In this document: in pieces, positions 1 through 5,880 of the stretch | Layout: every line of letters starts with the position of its first letter | Position numbering within the stretch: the first letter of the stretch is position 1 | From: an uncultured Lachnospiraceae bacterium | Lineage (GTDB): Bacteria > Bacillota > Clostridia > Lachnospirales > Lachnospiraceae | Length of the DNA: 10,501 nt | Assembly (NCBI GenBank): GCA_946549155.1 | Contig: CAMNQN010000116.1 | Location: forward strand, 1-10,501 | Direction: 5' to 3' | Notes under the pieces: model-generated | The model's database searches: none | What the model was told of the DNA's origin: nothing | Seen by the model: the letters and a program-made list of their open reading frames with translations, nothing else | Translations under genes and position numbers: made by a program

Positions 1-51
1 GGACAAACGGTTTTCAAGACCGCCTCGTTATGACCACTTCGATACCTCTCC
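1..51 (-). tRNA. tRNA-Ser (anticodon UGA), 3' part cut off by window edge
   Basis: Read on the minus strand from 51, the sequence opens with acceptor strand GGAGAGG, then TA, a short D-arm with AGTGGT in its loop, and an anticodon arm GCGGT-CTTGAAA-ACCGT. The anticodon TGA is at 16-14, so the tRNA decodes UCA. The next bases (TTGTCC) would begin the long variable arm typical of serine tRNAs. The variable arm, T-arm and 3' acceptor strand lie outside the window. A strong promoter sits about 35 nt upstream, so this is probably the first or only gene of its transcript in this direction. Confidence 0.93.
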
Positions 52-91
52 ATGATGCTTTGTTGCGGCTCTACAGCCCAGCGCAAAAAGA

Positions 92-120
92 ATAATACCA
101 TTCTTTTTTTATTCTGTCAA
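92..120 (-). promoter_or_regulatory. Sigma-A promoter of tRNA-Ser, extended -10
   Basis: On the minus strand there is a perfect -35 TTGACA (120-115), a 17-bp spacer and -10 TATTAT (97-92). The spacer ends in TGG, an extended -10 motif. The predicted start is near 85, giving a leader of about 34 nt before the tRNA at 51. A perfect 9-bp inverted repeat (AAAAAGAAT at 85-93, ATTCTTTTT at 100-108) brackets the -10 box. Confidence 0.85.
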
Positions 121-125
121 CACTA

Positions 126-182
126 TTTTTCAATTTTTCTTCATTTTTTCAGCTTTTTTTTCAGCCTTTTTTCACTCTTTTT
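126..182. promoter_or_regulatory. Phased A-tract array upstream of the tRNA-Ser promoter
   Basis: Six runs of 5 to 8 A/T bases (T-runs on the plus strand) lie at 126-130, 134-138, 144-149, 154-161, 167-172 and 178-182. Their centres are about 8, 10.5, 11, 12 and 10.5 bp apart, close to one helical turn. The array begins 6 bp upstream of the -35 box. Phased A-tracts bend DNA, and A-rich DNA just upstream of -35 can bind RNA polymerase alpha subunits as an UP element. Either would boost a stable-RNA promoter. The position and phasing are seen; the function is inferred. Confidence 0.6.
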
Positions 183-185
183 GCA

Positions 186-220
186 AAAGTGCAGGGGGCA
201 CCGCAAACATGCCCCCTTGC
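186..220 (-). terminator. Probable intrinsic terminator of argS (weak U-tract)
   Basis: On the minus strand, GCAAGGGGGCA (220-210) pairs with TGCCCCCTGC (200-191), with one bulged base and a 9-nt loop. The stem is GC-rich and starts 36 bp past the argS stop codon. It is followed only by ACTTTTGC, so the U-tract is short. Its placement between argS and the next transcription unit supports a terminator role. Confidence 0.55.
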
Positions 221-256
221 CTGCTGTGTAGATGCGGCTGCTCCGCCCAGCCTCCG

Positions 257-2023
257 CTACATCCGTTCCGGTGCTTCAAATCCAAGCAGATCAATACAGG
301 TTTCCAGCACCCGTTTTGTCAGATCCAGCAGTGCGATCCAGGATGCCCTCTGCTCTTCGTTCTCCTCCGACAGAATCTTTGTCTCATGATAGAAACGGTT
401 GAACTCGTTCGCCAGGTCATAAATATAGGAACAGATCTTATGGGGTGCGATCTCCTCGTAAGCCTGATAAATCGTAGGAGCAAAGCGGGTCAGTTCCAGC
501 ATCAGGCTCTTTTCACTGGCACTGGCTGCCAGGCCAATCCTTCCATTCTGCAAAACGCCGCCGGCTACCTGGTATTTTGCCAGGATTGATTTGATACGGA
601 CGATGGTATACAGAATATAAGGCCCGGTGTTTCCCTCGAAGGAGGTAAATTTGTCCACATCAAAAATATAGTCCTTGGACGCCTGGTTGGACAGATCCCC
701 ATATTTGATAGCCGCCAGGCCTACGATTTTGGCGGTCTCCCTGGCCTCCGCCTCATCCACGCTGTGATTCTCGGTGATCTTTTTAAACATCTCAGCATTG
801 ATATCATCAATCAGCCATTCCAGACGCATGACACCGCCGGTTCTGGTTTTGAAAGGCTTTCCGTCCTTGCCGTTCATGGTTCCAAAACCGATATGCTTCA
901 GAACTGTATTTTCTTCCACCAGCTTTGTCTTACGGGCACAGCGGAATACCTGGGTAAAGTGCATCTCCTGACGTTTATCCGTCAGATAAATAATCTCATC
1001 CGGATGATAATTTTTCATCCGGTCAATAAGAGTGGCCAAATCTGTGGTGGTATACAAAGCGGCTCCGTCGGTTTTCAGAATCATGCAGGGAGGCACTTCC
1101 TTCGTATCCGTCTCCTCCTTTACATCCACAATCAGAGCGCCCTGATCCATATAGGCGTAGCCCTCTTTTTTCATATATTCCACCATGTCCGGGATATAGG
1201 GCTGGGCATCCGACTCCTTTTTCCAGAGGTCAAATTCCACATTCAGGTTACCGTAGTTTTTCTTCAGGTCAGTAATGGAAACATTCAGAATATGCTGCCA
1301 GAGAGCACGGTATCCCCGCACGCCGTCCTGCAGCTTCGCCGTAGCCTCAAGAGCTTCTTCCTTATAAGCAGGATCCTCCTTGGATTTTCCGCTGGCAGTG
1401 GGATAGATTTCCTCCAGCTCAGAGATTGTAAAAGGCGCCTCTGTGGGATACTCACCCTGATAATTCTCGTCAAAATATACCAGATCCGGCTGACGTTTCT
1501 TCACCTCTGTGATAATCAGCCCCATCTGTAATCCCCAGTCCCCCAGATGCACATCGCCAATCACCTTATGCCCCGCATATCTGGCAATCCGTTTCACGCT
1601 CTCGCCGATAATCGCGGAACGCAGATGCCCCACGTGCAGCGGTTTCGCCACGTTGGCCCCGCCGTAATCAATCATGATGGTTTTGGGCTCCTTCGCCTTT
1701 TCCACAGACAGATTTTCATCCGCCTGCATGTCTTGCAGGTAACCGGTCAGGAATTCTCTGTTCAGCTTCATATTAATAAAGCCGGGATTCACCGCCGTCA
1801 CCTCCTGGAATACCTCGCTCTTTTCCAGAATCGCCGCCACATCGCCGGCAATCAGGATAGGGGCTTTCTTATACTTCTTCGCTGCGGCCATAGCTCCATT
1901 GCACTGGTATTCGCACAGATCCGGACGGTTCGACAGCGTAACCTTTCCCAGACTTCCATCGTAACCCGCCGCTTCAAAGGCCCGGACAGCTTCTTTATTA
2001 ATCAAATTCAAAATTGGTTCCAT
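257..2023 (-). CDS. argS: Arginine--tRNA ligase (ArgRS)
   Basis: Cytosolic class I aminoacyl-tRNA synthetase that charges tRNA-Arg with arginine using ATP. The 588-residue product shows the N-terminal Arg-tRNA-synthetase domain (about 1-100), the segment GGANVAKPLHVGHLRS at 121-136 containing the HIGH-type motif HVGH (130-133), and GKDGKPFKTR (385-394) where the KMSKS loop sits. A degenerate KMSKS in this form is normal for bacterial ArgRS of the E. coli type. A DALR anticodon-binding domain follows, from about 462 (FEGNTGPYILYT) to the end. The start is ATG at 2023 because a GGAGG lies 5 nt upstream; the in-frame ATG at 2038 precedes that Shine-Dalgarno site. Length and motifs are complete. 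The gene has its own promoter (2087-2116), and I see no T-box in the short leader. Confidence 0.97.
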   Translation of the reverse strand: MEPILNLINKEAVRAFEAAGYDGSLGKVTLSNRPDLCEYQCNGAMAAAKKYKKAPILIAGDVAAILEKSEVFQEVTAVNPGFINMKLNREFLTGYLQDMQADENLSVEKAKEPKTIMIDYGGANVAKPLHVGHLRSAIIGESVKRIARYAGHKVIGDVHLGDWGLQMGLIITEVKKRQPDLVYFDENYQGEYPTEAPFTISELEEIYPTASGKSKEDPAYKEEALEATAKLQDGVRGYRALWQHILNVSITDLKKNYGNLNVEFDLWKKESDAQPYIPDMVEYMKKEGYAYMDQGALIVDVKEETDTKEVPPCMILKTDGAALYTTTDLATLIDRMKNYHPDEIIYLTDKRQEMHFTQVFRCARKTKLVEENTVLKHIGFGTMNGKDGKPFKTRTGGVMRLEWLIDDINAEMFKKITENHSVDEAEARETAKIVGLAAIKYGDLSNQASKDYIFDVDKFTSFEGNTGPYILYTIVRIKSILAKYQVAGGVLQNGRIGLAASASEKSLMLELTRFAPTIYQAYEEIAPHKICSYIYDLANEFNRFYHETKILSEENEEQRASWIALLDLTKRVLETCIDLLGFEAPERM

Positions 2024-2086
2024 ATTTTCCTCCTGCATTTCTCATAAACATATAATCTCATCATTCAATAGCCTTCATTGCTACGT

Positions 2087-2116
2087 ATTGTACCACAACC
2101 CTGCGCCAAACCTCAA
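2087..2116 (-). promoter_or_regulatory. Probable argS promoter
   Basis: On the minus strand, -10 TACAAT (2092-2087) is preceded by TGG, an extended -10. A poorer -35, TTGAGG (2116-2111), lies 18 bp upstream. The predicted start is near 2080, giving a leader of about 57 nt, too short for a classical T-box. It is back to back with the LUD gene promoter: the two -35 hexamers are 7 bp apart. Confidence 0.6.
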
Positions 2117-2123
2117 TATCATT

Positions 2124-2152
2124 TTGACACTGTCCCATAAATTTAGTAAAAT
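2124..2152 (+). promoter_or_regulatory. Sigma-A promoter of the LUD-domain gene
   Basis: Perfect -35 TTGACA (2124-2129), 17-bp spacer and -10 TAAAAT (2147-2152). The predicted start is near 2159, leaving a leader of about 90 nt before the ATG at 2249. That leader holds a repeat hairpin and a second GC-rich hairpin. Confidence 0.8.
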
Positions 2153-2155
2153 AAG

Positions 2156-2182
2156 GATGCTGGGAACGAAAGGAACAGCAAT
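2156..2182 (+). repeat. Leader palindromic repeat, copy C (diverged)
   Basis: This 27-bp stretch matches the reverse complement of the repeat at 5770-5799 with five differences (at 2157, 2163, 2171, 2179 and 2182). The core stem TGCTG/CAGCA is intact around a 13-nt loop that retains GAACGAA and GGAA. It lies at the predicted transcription start of the LUD gene. Compared with the copies near 5770 and 5881, the fourth stem pair is G-C here rather than G-U or A-U, so pairing is preserved. Confidence 0.6.
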
Positions 2183-2198
2183 AAAAATATAAACGGTA

Positions 2199-2226
2199 TC
2201 CGGCAAAAGCCGGAGGATCAATTTTT
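2199..2226 (+). promoter_or_regulatory. Leader hairpin with downstream U-run
   Basis: TCCGGC-AAAA-GCCGGA (2199-2214) is a perfect 6-bp GC-rich stem with an AAAA tetraloop. A T5 run follows at 2222-2226, 7 nt after the stem. That gap is longer than in a standard intrinsic terminator, so an attenuator is possible but not established. GGAGGAT occurs at 2212-2218 and again at the true ribosome binding site (AGGAGG, 2238-2243). I do not recognise a known riboswitch class. Confidence 0.4.
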
Positions 2227-2248
2227 CCGTAATTTTCAGGAGGATTCC

Positions 2249-2884
2249 ATGACACCTTTACAAACCTACTATGAAACCCTTGCCGCCTCCATGATCAAAA
2301 AAATGGAGAAGCGCGGCTTTGAAGCCTATTATTGCCCAAACAGCGATGCTGCAGTAAAAAAAGCCCTGTCTTTGATGGACGAGGGCTCCACGGTTACCTG
2401 GGGCGGCTCCATGACCATCATGGAAACCGGACTGGTAGCTGCCCTGAATCCGGACTGTTACCACATCATCGACCGGAATTTGTGCGCCACACCGGAGGAG
2501 AAACGGGACTGCTACCGCAGGGCCTTCTTTGCCGACTATTATCTTATGAGCGCCAACGCCGTCACAGCGGAAGGCGAACTGGTAAATGTGGACGGCAACG
2601 GCAACCGGGTAGCCGCGCTGGCCTACGGTCCCAACCATGTGATTGTCCTCGTGGGCATGAATAAGGTGGAACCCGACGTTCCGGCTGCCATCGCACGGGT
2701 GCACGCCAAGGCGGCCCCTCCCAATGCGCTGCGTTTAAATCTGAAAACTCCCTGCGCCCTCACCGGTACCTGCACCGACTGCCTTTCTCCGGACTGTATC
2801 TGCTCTCACACCGTAGTGACGCGGCACAGTCAGGAGAAGGGCCGGATTAAGGTTATCCTGATCGGGGAGAAGCTTGGATATTAA
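2249..2884 (+). CDS. LUD-domain (LutC/YkgG-like, DUF162) protein
   Basis: A 211-residue soluble protein of the LUD family, whose characterised members LutB and LutC take part in lactate oxidation. Diagnostic stretches are WGGSMTIMETGL (51-62), GELVNVDGNGNRVAALAYGP (109-128) and the following VIVLVGMNKVEPD. The C-terminal part has a cysteine cluster (C169, C175, C178, C183, C185; pattern C-x5-C-x2-C-x4-C-x-C) that could bind a metal or iron-sulfur centre; this is inferred. Standalone proteins of this type are common in clostridia without lutA or lutB beside them, as here, so a lactate role should not be assumed. AGGAGG lies 5 nt before the ATG. It has its own promoter and leader and converges on rarA. 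Confidence 0.85.
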   Translation: MTPLQTYYETLAASMIKKMEKRGFEAYYCPNSDAAVKKALSLMDEGSTVTWGGSMTIMETGLVAALNPDCYHIIDRNLCATPEEKRDCYRRAFFADYYLMSANAVTAEGELVNVDGNGNRVAALAYGPNHVIVLVGMNKVEPDVPAAIARVHAKAAPPNALRLNLKTPCALTGTCTDCLSPDCICSHTVVTRHSQEKGRIKVILIGEKLGY

Positions 2885-2893
2885 GAACAAGGG

Positions 2894-4210
2894 CTATTCT
2901 TCGTGAAGCCAGTCCAGGTACTCCTGTATCGTCTTCTCGTATCCGTTTCCGGAAGGCTGGTAGAAATGCCGGCCCTCCAGTTCCTCCGGGAGATATCTTT
3001 GTTTTGAGAAATGCTTTGGATAATCGTGAGCATACTCATAGCCGATACCGTGCCCCAGCTTTTTTGCCCCGCCGTAATGAGCATCCTGCAGATAGGGCGG
3101 GATCGTTGCTTTGACGGACTGCACTGCTTCCGTGGCATCGCTGATGGCCACGGTGGCGGAATTGCTCTTGGGCGCGGTGGCCACATACAGTACCGCCTGG
3201 GCCAGAATCAGGCGGGCCTCCGGCATCCCTACCCGCTCCACAGCCTGAGCCGCGGCCACAGCCACCTGCAGCGCCTGAGGATCTGCATTTCCCACATCCT
3301 CCGAGGCACTGATCATGATTCGGCGGGCGATAAACGTAACGCTCTCCCCCGCGTACAGCATTCTTGCCAAATAGTATACCGCAGCATCCGGGTCAGATCC
3401 TCGCATACTCTTGATAAACGCGGAGATCGTATCATAATGGCTGTCCCCGTTTTTGTCGTAACGCACGGCACGCTTCTGAATACACTCTGACGCCACATCC
3501 AGCGTAATATGAATTTTTCCGTCTTTGCTCTTTTCTGTGGTAAGGACCCCCAGCTCCACCGCATTCAGGGCCGCTCTGGCATCTCCTCCCGCGATATCCG
3601 CCAGAAATTCCAGTGCGTCCTCCTCAATCACTGCCCCGTAAGCCCCCATTCCCCGCTTTTCATCGTAAACGGCACGCTGAATCAGGATTTTAATATCCTC
3701 CTTTTCCAACGGCTTTAATTCGAAAATAACGGAACGGGACAAAAGCGCTCCATTTACTTCAAAATAAGGGTTCTCCGTAGTGGCCCCGATCAGCACAATC
3801 GTTCCATCCTCCACAAAAGGAAGCAGATAATCCTGCTGCCCCTTGTTAAACCGATGAATCTCATCCACAAACAGGATCGTGCGTTTTCCATACATGCCCA
3901 GATTATCCTTGGCCTTTTTTACCACGTCCTCCATGTCTTTCTTGCCTGCCACAGTGGCGTTAATCTGGGTGAATTCGGCGCTGGTGGTATTGGCAATCAC
4001 CTTGGCCAGCGTGGTTTTGCCCGTTCCGGGAGGACCGTAAAAGATAATAGAGCTTAGCTTGTCAGCCTTAATCGCCCGATAAAGCAGCTTATCCTTCCCT
4101 ATAATATGCTTCTGTCCCACCACCTCCTCCAGCGTTCTGGGACGAAGTCTGGAGGCAAGGGGAGCCTCATTTTCCATACTGTTGCTTCTGGCGTATTCAA
4201 ATAGATCCAT
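2894..4210 (-). CDS. rarA: Replication-associated recombination protein A (AAA+ ATPase)
   Basis: RarA (MgsA) is a cytosolic AAA+ ATPase related to clamp-loader and RuvB proteins. It acts at stalled or gapped replication forks and at DNA ends. The 438-residue product has the family start (RLRPRTLEEVVGQKHIIG, 21-38), Walker A GPPGTGKTT (59-67), Walker B TILFVDE (111-117), sensor 1 IGATTENP (141-148), a candidate arginine finger R159 in LLSRS, and sensor 2 GGDARAALN. The C-terminal tetramerisation region includes the conserved GYEYAHDYP and YLPEELEGRHFYQPS segments. Length is normal for the family. The ATG at 4210 has an AAGGAAGG purine tract upstream. The gene lies 89 bp downstream of the deacetylase gene, and its 3' end faces the LUD gene across 9 bp. 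Confidence 0.96.
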   Translation of the reverse strand: MDLFEYARSNSMENEAPLASRLRPRTLEEVVGQKHIIGKDKLLYRAIKADKLSSIIFYGPPGTGKTTLAKVIANTTSAEFTQINATVAGKKDMEDVVKKAKDNLGMYGKRTILFVDEIHRFNKGQQDYLLPFVEDGTIVLIGATTENPYFEVNGALLSRSVIFELKPLEKEDIKILIQRAVYDEKRGMGAYGAVIEEDALEFLADIAGGDARAALNAVELGVLTTEKSKDGKIHITLDVASECIQKRAVRYDKNGDSHYDTISAFIKSMRGSDPDAAVYYLARMLYAGESVTFIARRIMISASEDVGNADPQALQVAVAAAQAVERVGMPEARLILAQAVLYVATAPKSNSATVAISDATEAVQSVKATIPPYLQDAHYGGAKKLGHGIGYEYAHDYPKHFSKQRYLPEELEGRHFYQPSGNGYEKTIQEYLDWLHEE

Positions 4211-4245
4211 GTTTTATCCTTCCTTCTCCTATCCCTTCAGGTACC

Positions 4246-4282
4246 GGGACAGGCTGAAAAAAAATTCGTAACTCAGCGTCCC
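4246..4282. repeat. Imperfect inverted repeat between deacetylase gene and rarA
   Basis: GGGAC-AG-GCTGA (4246-4257) and TCAGC-GTCCC (4273-4282) are inverted repeats with a 2-nt bulge and a 15-nt loop. On the minus strand the loop contains eight T bases, ahead of the second arm rather than after it, so it is not a canonical terminator. It could be a weak intergenic structure affecting read-through into rarA. I see no convincing separate rarA promoter in this 89-bp gap. Confidence 0.35.
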
Positions 4283-4299
4283 GCGATGGCAATGCGCAG

Positions 4300-5166
4300 T
4301 TACGGCGCCAGAATGATTCGGTCCACCGTCACAAACTCATAGCCCCGCGCCTGCAGCTCATCCACCACCCGCAGGGCGGCCTCCGCCGATGAGGCATAGC
4401 AATCGTGAAACAATAAAATGTCCTGATCCTTGGCCTGCTTAAGCACCTTATTTACCGTGGCAGGCACATTTTTTGTCGTCCAGTCCAGCGTATCAATGGT
4501 CCACAGCACCGGCAGCATAGTTACATCGTATTCCAGCTCCCTGCTCCAGATTCCAAAGGGTGGACGCACATATTCCGTTCCCTCCCCGGTAACCTGTTCC
4601 ACCAGTTGGCTGGTCTTTCGGATTTCTTCCACGGCACACGACTGGTCCATGCAGTCCAGCTTCAGGTGACTGTAGGTATGATTTCCGATCAAATGCCCTT
4701 CCTGATACATCCTTTCCAGAATGGCTTCATTTCCCGCGATGTTTTCTCCAAGAACAAAGAACGTGGCTGTCACTCCCCGTTCTTTTAATCCATCCAATAT
4801 CTGTTCCGTATAGACAGGATGAGGCCCGTCGTCAAAGGTAAGGGCAATCTGTGAAGCCTCTGCGGGCGCATCTGGTTCCTGTGCAGGGGCTCCTGACTGG
4901 CTCCCGCCCGCCGCGTCACTTCCTCCGGACCGCACCTGTTCCCTGTCTTCTGTATCTGCCACAGCTGCCTGCATCTGTGCTTCCCTTCCATAACATAATA
5001 CAACATCGTTTGAGAGCAACCCCCACAGGCAGATCACAGCTGCTGTCCGGCCGCCTCTATGTATCACCATTTTTCTGTTCTTGAACACGCTTCTGCTTTC
5101 CCCGATATCCGAACTGTATTTATATTTTATATATGTGAACGGGTGAAATCTCATGCTTAAGAACAT
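4300..5166 (-). CDS. Polysaccharide deacetylase (NodB homology domain), membrane-anchored or secreted
   Basis: A carbohydrate esterase family 4 enzyme, expected to remove N-acetyl groups from peptidoglycan or another envelope glycan outside the membrane. In the 288-residue reading, all five NodB motifs are present: TFDDGP (110-115), HTYSH (163-167, metal-binding histidines with D113), RPPFG (201-205), DTLDW (225-229) and LFHDC (252-256, catalytic-site H254). A hydrophobic segment at about 41-60, preceded by basic residues, acts as a signal or anchor. A low-complexity Ala/Gly/Glu/Ser linker (about 65-104) then leads to the catalytic domain. The start is uncertain. ATG 5166 lacks a good Shine-Dalgarno site and puts about 40 residues before the membrane segment. 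GTG 5088 gives 262 residues and a normal signal-like N-terminus, with only a weak GGGGA upstream. I favour the shorter form. The exact substrate is not known. Confidence 0.9.
   Translation of the reverse strand: MFLSMRFHPFTYIKYKYSSDIGESRSVFKNRKMVIHRGGRTAAVICLWGLLSNDVVLCYGREAQMQAAVADTEDREQVRSGGSDAAGGSQSGAPAQEPDAPAEASQIALTFDDGPHPVYTEQILDGLKERGVTATFFVLGENIAGNEAILERMYQEGHLIGNHTYSHLKLDCMDQSCAVEEIRKTSQLVEQVTGEGTEYVRPPFGIWSRELEYDVTMLPVLWTIDTLDWTTKNVPATVNKVLKQAKDQDILLFHDCYASSAEAALRVVDELQARGYEFVTVDRIILAP
5119..5147 (-). promoter_or_regulatory. Possible promoter inside the longest deacetylase reading frame
   Basis: On the minus strand, TTCACC (5147-5142), a 17-bp spacer and TATAAA (5124-5119) resemble a sigma-A promoter (4/6 and 5/6 matches). 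A start near 5112 would exclude the ATG at 5166 and support translation from GTG 5088. The AT-rich run makes a chance match possible. Confidence 0.35.
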
Positions 5167-5174
5167 TTTATCAT

Positions 5175-5726
5175 CTATTGTCCGGAAGCTGTCTCCTCTT
5201 TGTCCGTTTTTTCCGACGTTTTTACTGTTTCCACGGCCATGCCTTCCTCCACAGTCTCCGTCTCGCTTTCTGCATTCTCCAAAGCTTCCGCTTTCCCTGC
5301 ATCCTGTGCGGTTTCTTCCTCCACAGTCTCTTTCTTCACAATCCCCTTATACTCATCCAGATATTTCCGCTTTATGCTCAGGGTCATCACATACACCAGG
5401 GCGCCGAAGATACCGTTATTGCTGCCCACGGAACAGGCGAAATAGCCCAGACCCCCAAACCCCGCCAGATTCAGCAGCGAGTATATAGCGTATGCCTTCT
5501 TTTGCTCCTCCGTTTTTCCCTCAAAGCCTTTGGCAAAAACCACAGACAGTACATCAGACAAAAGCCAGTGCAGGGCCAGGCCCACACCCAGAACTATGTA
5601 ATAATCTGTGCTCAGCTCCTTTTTGGCAAACGCAGAATAAAACATATAGGCGACCGCCCCCGCCAGAGGCAGCAAAGATAACCGAAAAAAGTTTCTGTCA
5701 ATTTTTCTTTTTGTTTGTTCGTCCAT
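5175..5726 (-). CDS. Small polytopic membrane protein of unknown function with acidic tail
   Basis: I do not recognise this 183-residue protein. A basic N-terminus (KRKIDR, 6-11) is followed by about four hydrophobic segments: 14-33, 42-65, 77-99 and 104-118. KRKYLDEYK (119-127) then leads to a cytoplasm-like tail (about 131-183) rich in Glu, Thr, Ala and Ser, with ETVEE occurring twice. The tail is probably disordered. The ATG has AAGGAGA upstream at good spacing. The gene has a strong promoter (5812-5840) shared back to back with the MATE gene. Its stop codon lies 8 bp before the longest reading of the deacetylase gene, so the two may be cotranscribed. An envelope-related role is only suggested by this neighbour. 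Confidence 0.8.
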   Translation of the reverse strand: MDEQTKRKIDRNFFRLSLLPLAGAVAYMFYSAFAKKELSTDYYIVLGVGLALHWLLSDVLSVVFAKGFEGKTEEQKKAYAIYSLLNLAGFGGLGYFACSVGSNNGIFGALVYVMTLSIKRKYLDEYKGIVKKETVEEETAQDAGKAEALENAESETETVEEGMAVETVKTSEKTDKEETASGQ

Positions 5727-5769
5727 ACCGTTCTCCTTTTCTCACACAGGGTTCCTGTAATCCCAAAAC

Positions 5770-5799
5770 GTTACTGTTCCCTTCGTTCACAGCAACACG
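5770..5799 (-). repeat. Leader palindromic repeat, copy A
   Basis: A 30-bp unit of GTTACTG, a 13-nt loop and CAGCAAC, then ACG on the plus strand. It matches the unit at 5881-5910 in the same orientation at 28 of 30 positions (differences at 5789 and 5793). It lies about 6 nt after the predicted start of the minus-strand transcript for the membrane-protein gene. In that RNA the C at 5793 becomes a G opposite U, so the stem still pairs. Confidence 0.8.
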
Positions 5800-5811
5800 C
5801 TACGCGATATC

Positions 5812-5840
5812 ATTATACCAGCCAACAATGCCATTGACAA
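5812..5840 (-). promoter_or_regulatory. Promoter of the membrane-protein gene (and possibly the deacetylase)
   Basis: On the minus strand, -35 TTGTCA (5840-5835), a 17-bp spacer ending in TGG, and a perfect -10 TATAAT (5817-5812). The predicted start is near 5805, giving a leader of about 80 nt. Its -35 hexamer overlaps the MATE gene's -35 by five bases, so the two promoters cannot both be occupied at once. Confidence 0.8.
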
Positions 5841-5862
5841 TAAAATTATTACCTATTACAAT
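5834..5862 (+). promoter_or_regulatory. Promoter of the MATE efflux gene
   Basis: Perfect -35 TTGACA (5834-5839), 17-bp spacer and -10 TACAAT (5857-5862). The predicted start is near 5869, giving an 80-nt leader. The spacer holds a small inverted repeat AATAA-AA-TTATT (5839-5850), a possible but unproven repressor site. Confidence 0.78.
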
Positions 5863-5880
5863 AGCGTCTATGACTATCCG

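Noticed and set aside
209..589. 126-codon plus-strand frame starting inside the argS terminator
   Set aside because: It runs antisense through the 3' end of argS and its start lies in the hairpin; no support as a gene.
764..1531. 255-codon plus-strand open frame opposite argS, and a 166-codon one at 1547-2047
   Set aside because: Antisense shadows of argS, with no family resemblance and no promoter or ribosome binding site.
2024..2038. Upstream in-frame ATG of argS at 2038
   Set aside because: The GGAGG Shine-Dalgarno site lies between it and ATG 2023, so 2023 is the start.
2039..2248. T-box leader for argS
   Set aside because: The predicted leader is only about 57 nt, with no specifier-loop or antiterminator features.
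2258..2704. 148-codon minus-strand frame opposite the LUD gene
   Set aside because: The plus-strand LUD gene has the domain signature, promoter and ribosome binding site; the antisense frame has none.
2890..2910. Small hairpin with TTCG loop at the 3' end of rarA as a terminator
   Set aside because: Imperfect stem lying within rarA codons, with no U-tract on either strand.
4300..5726. A new defence or secondary-metabolite system around the deacetylase, membrane protein and MATE pump
   Set aside because: Each gene is a common standalone type; there are no effector, nuclease or biosynthetic genes and the promoter layout shows separate units.
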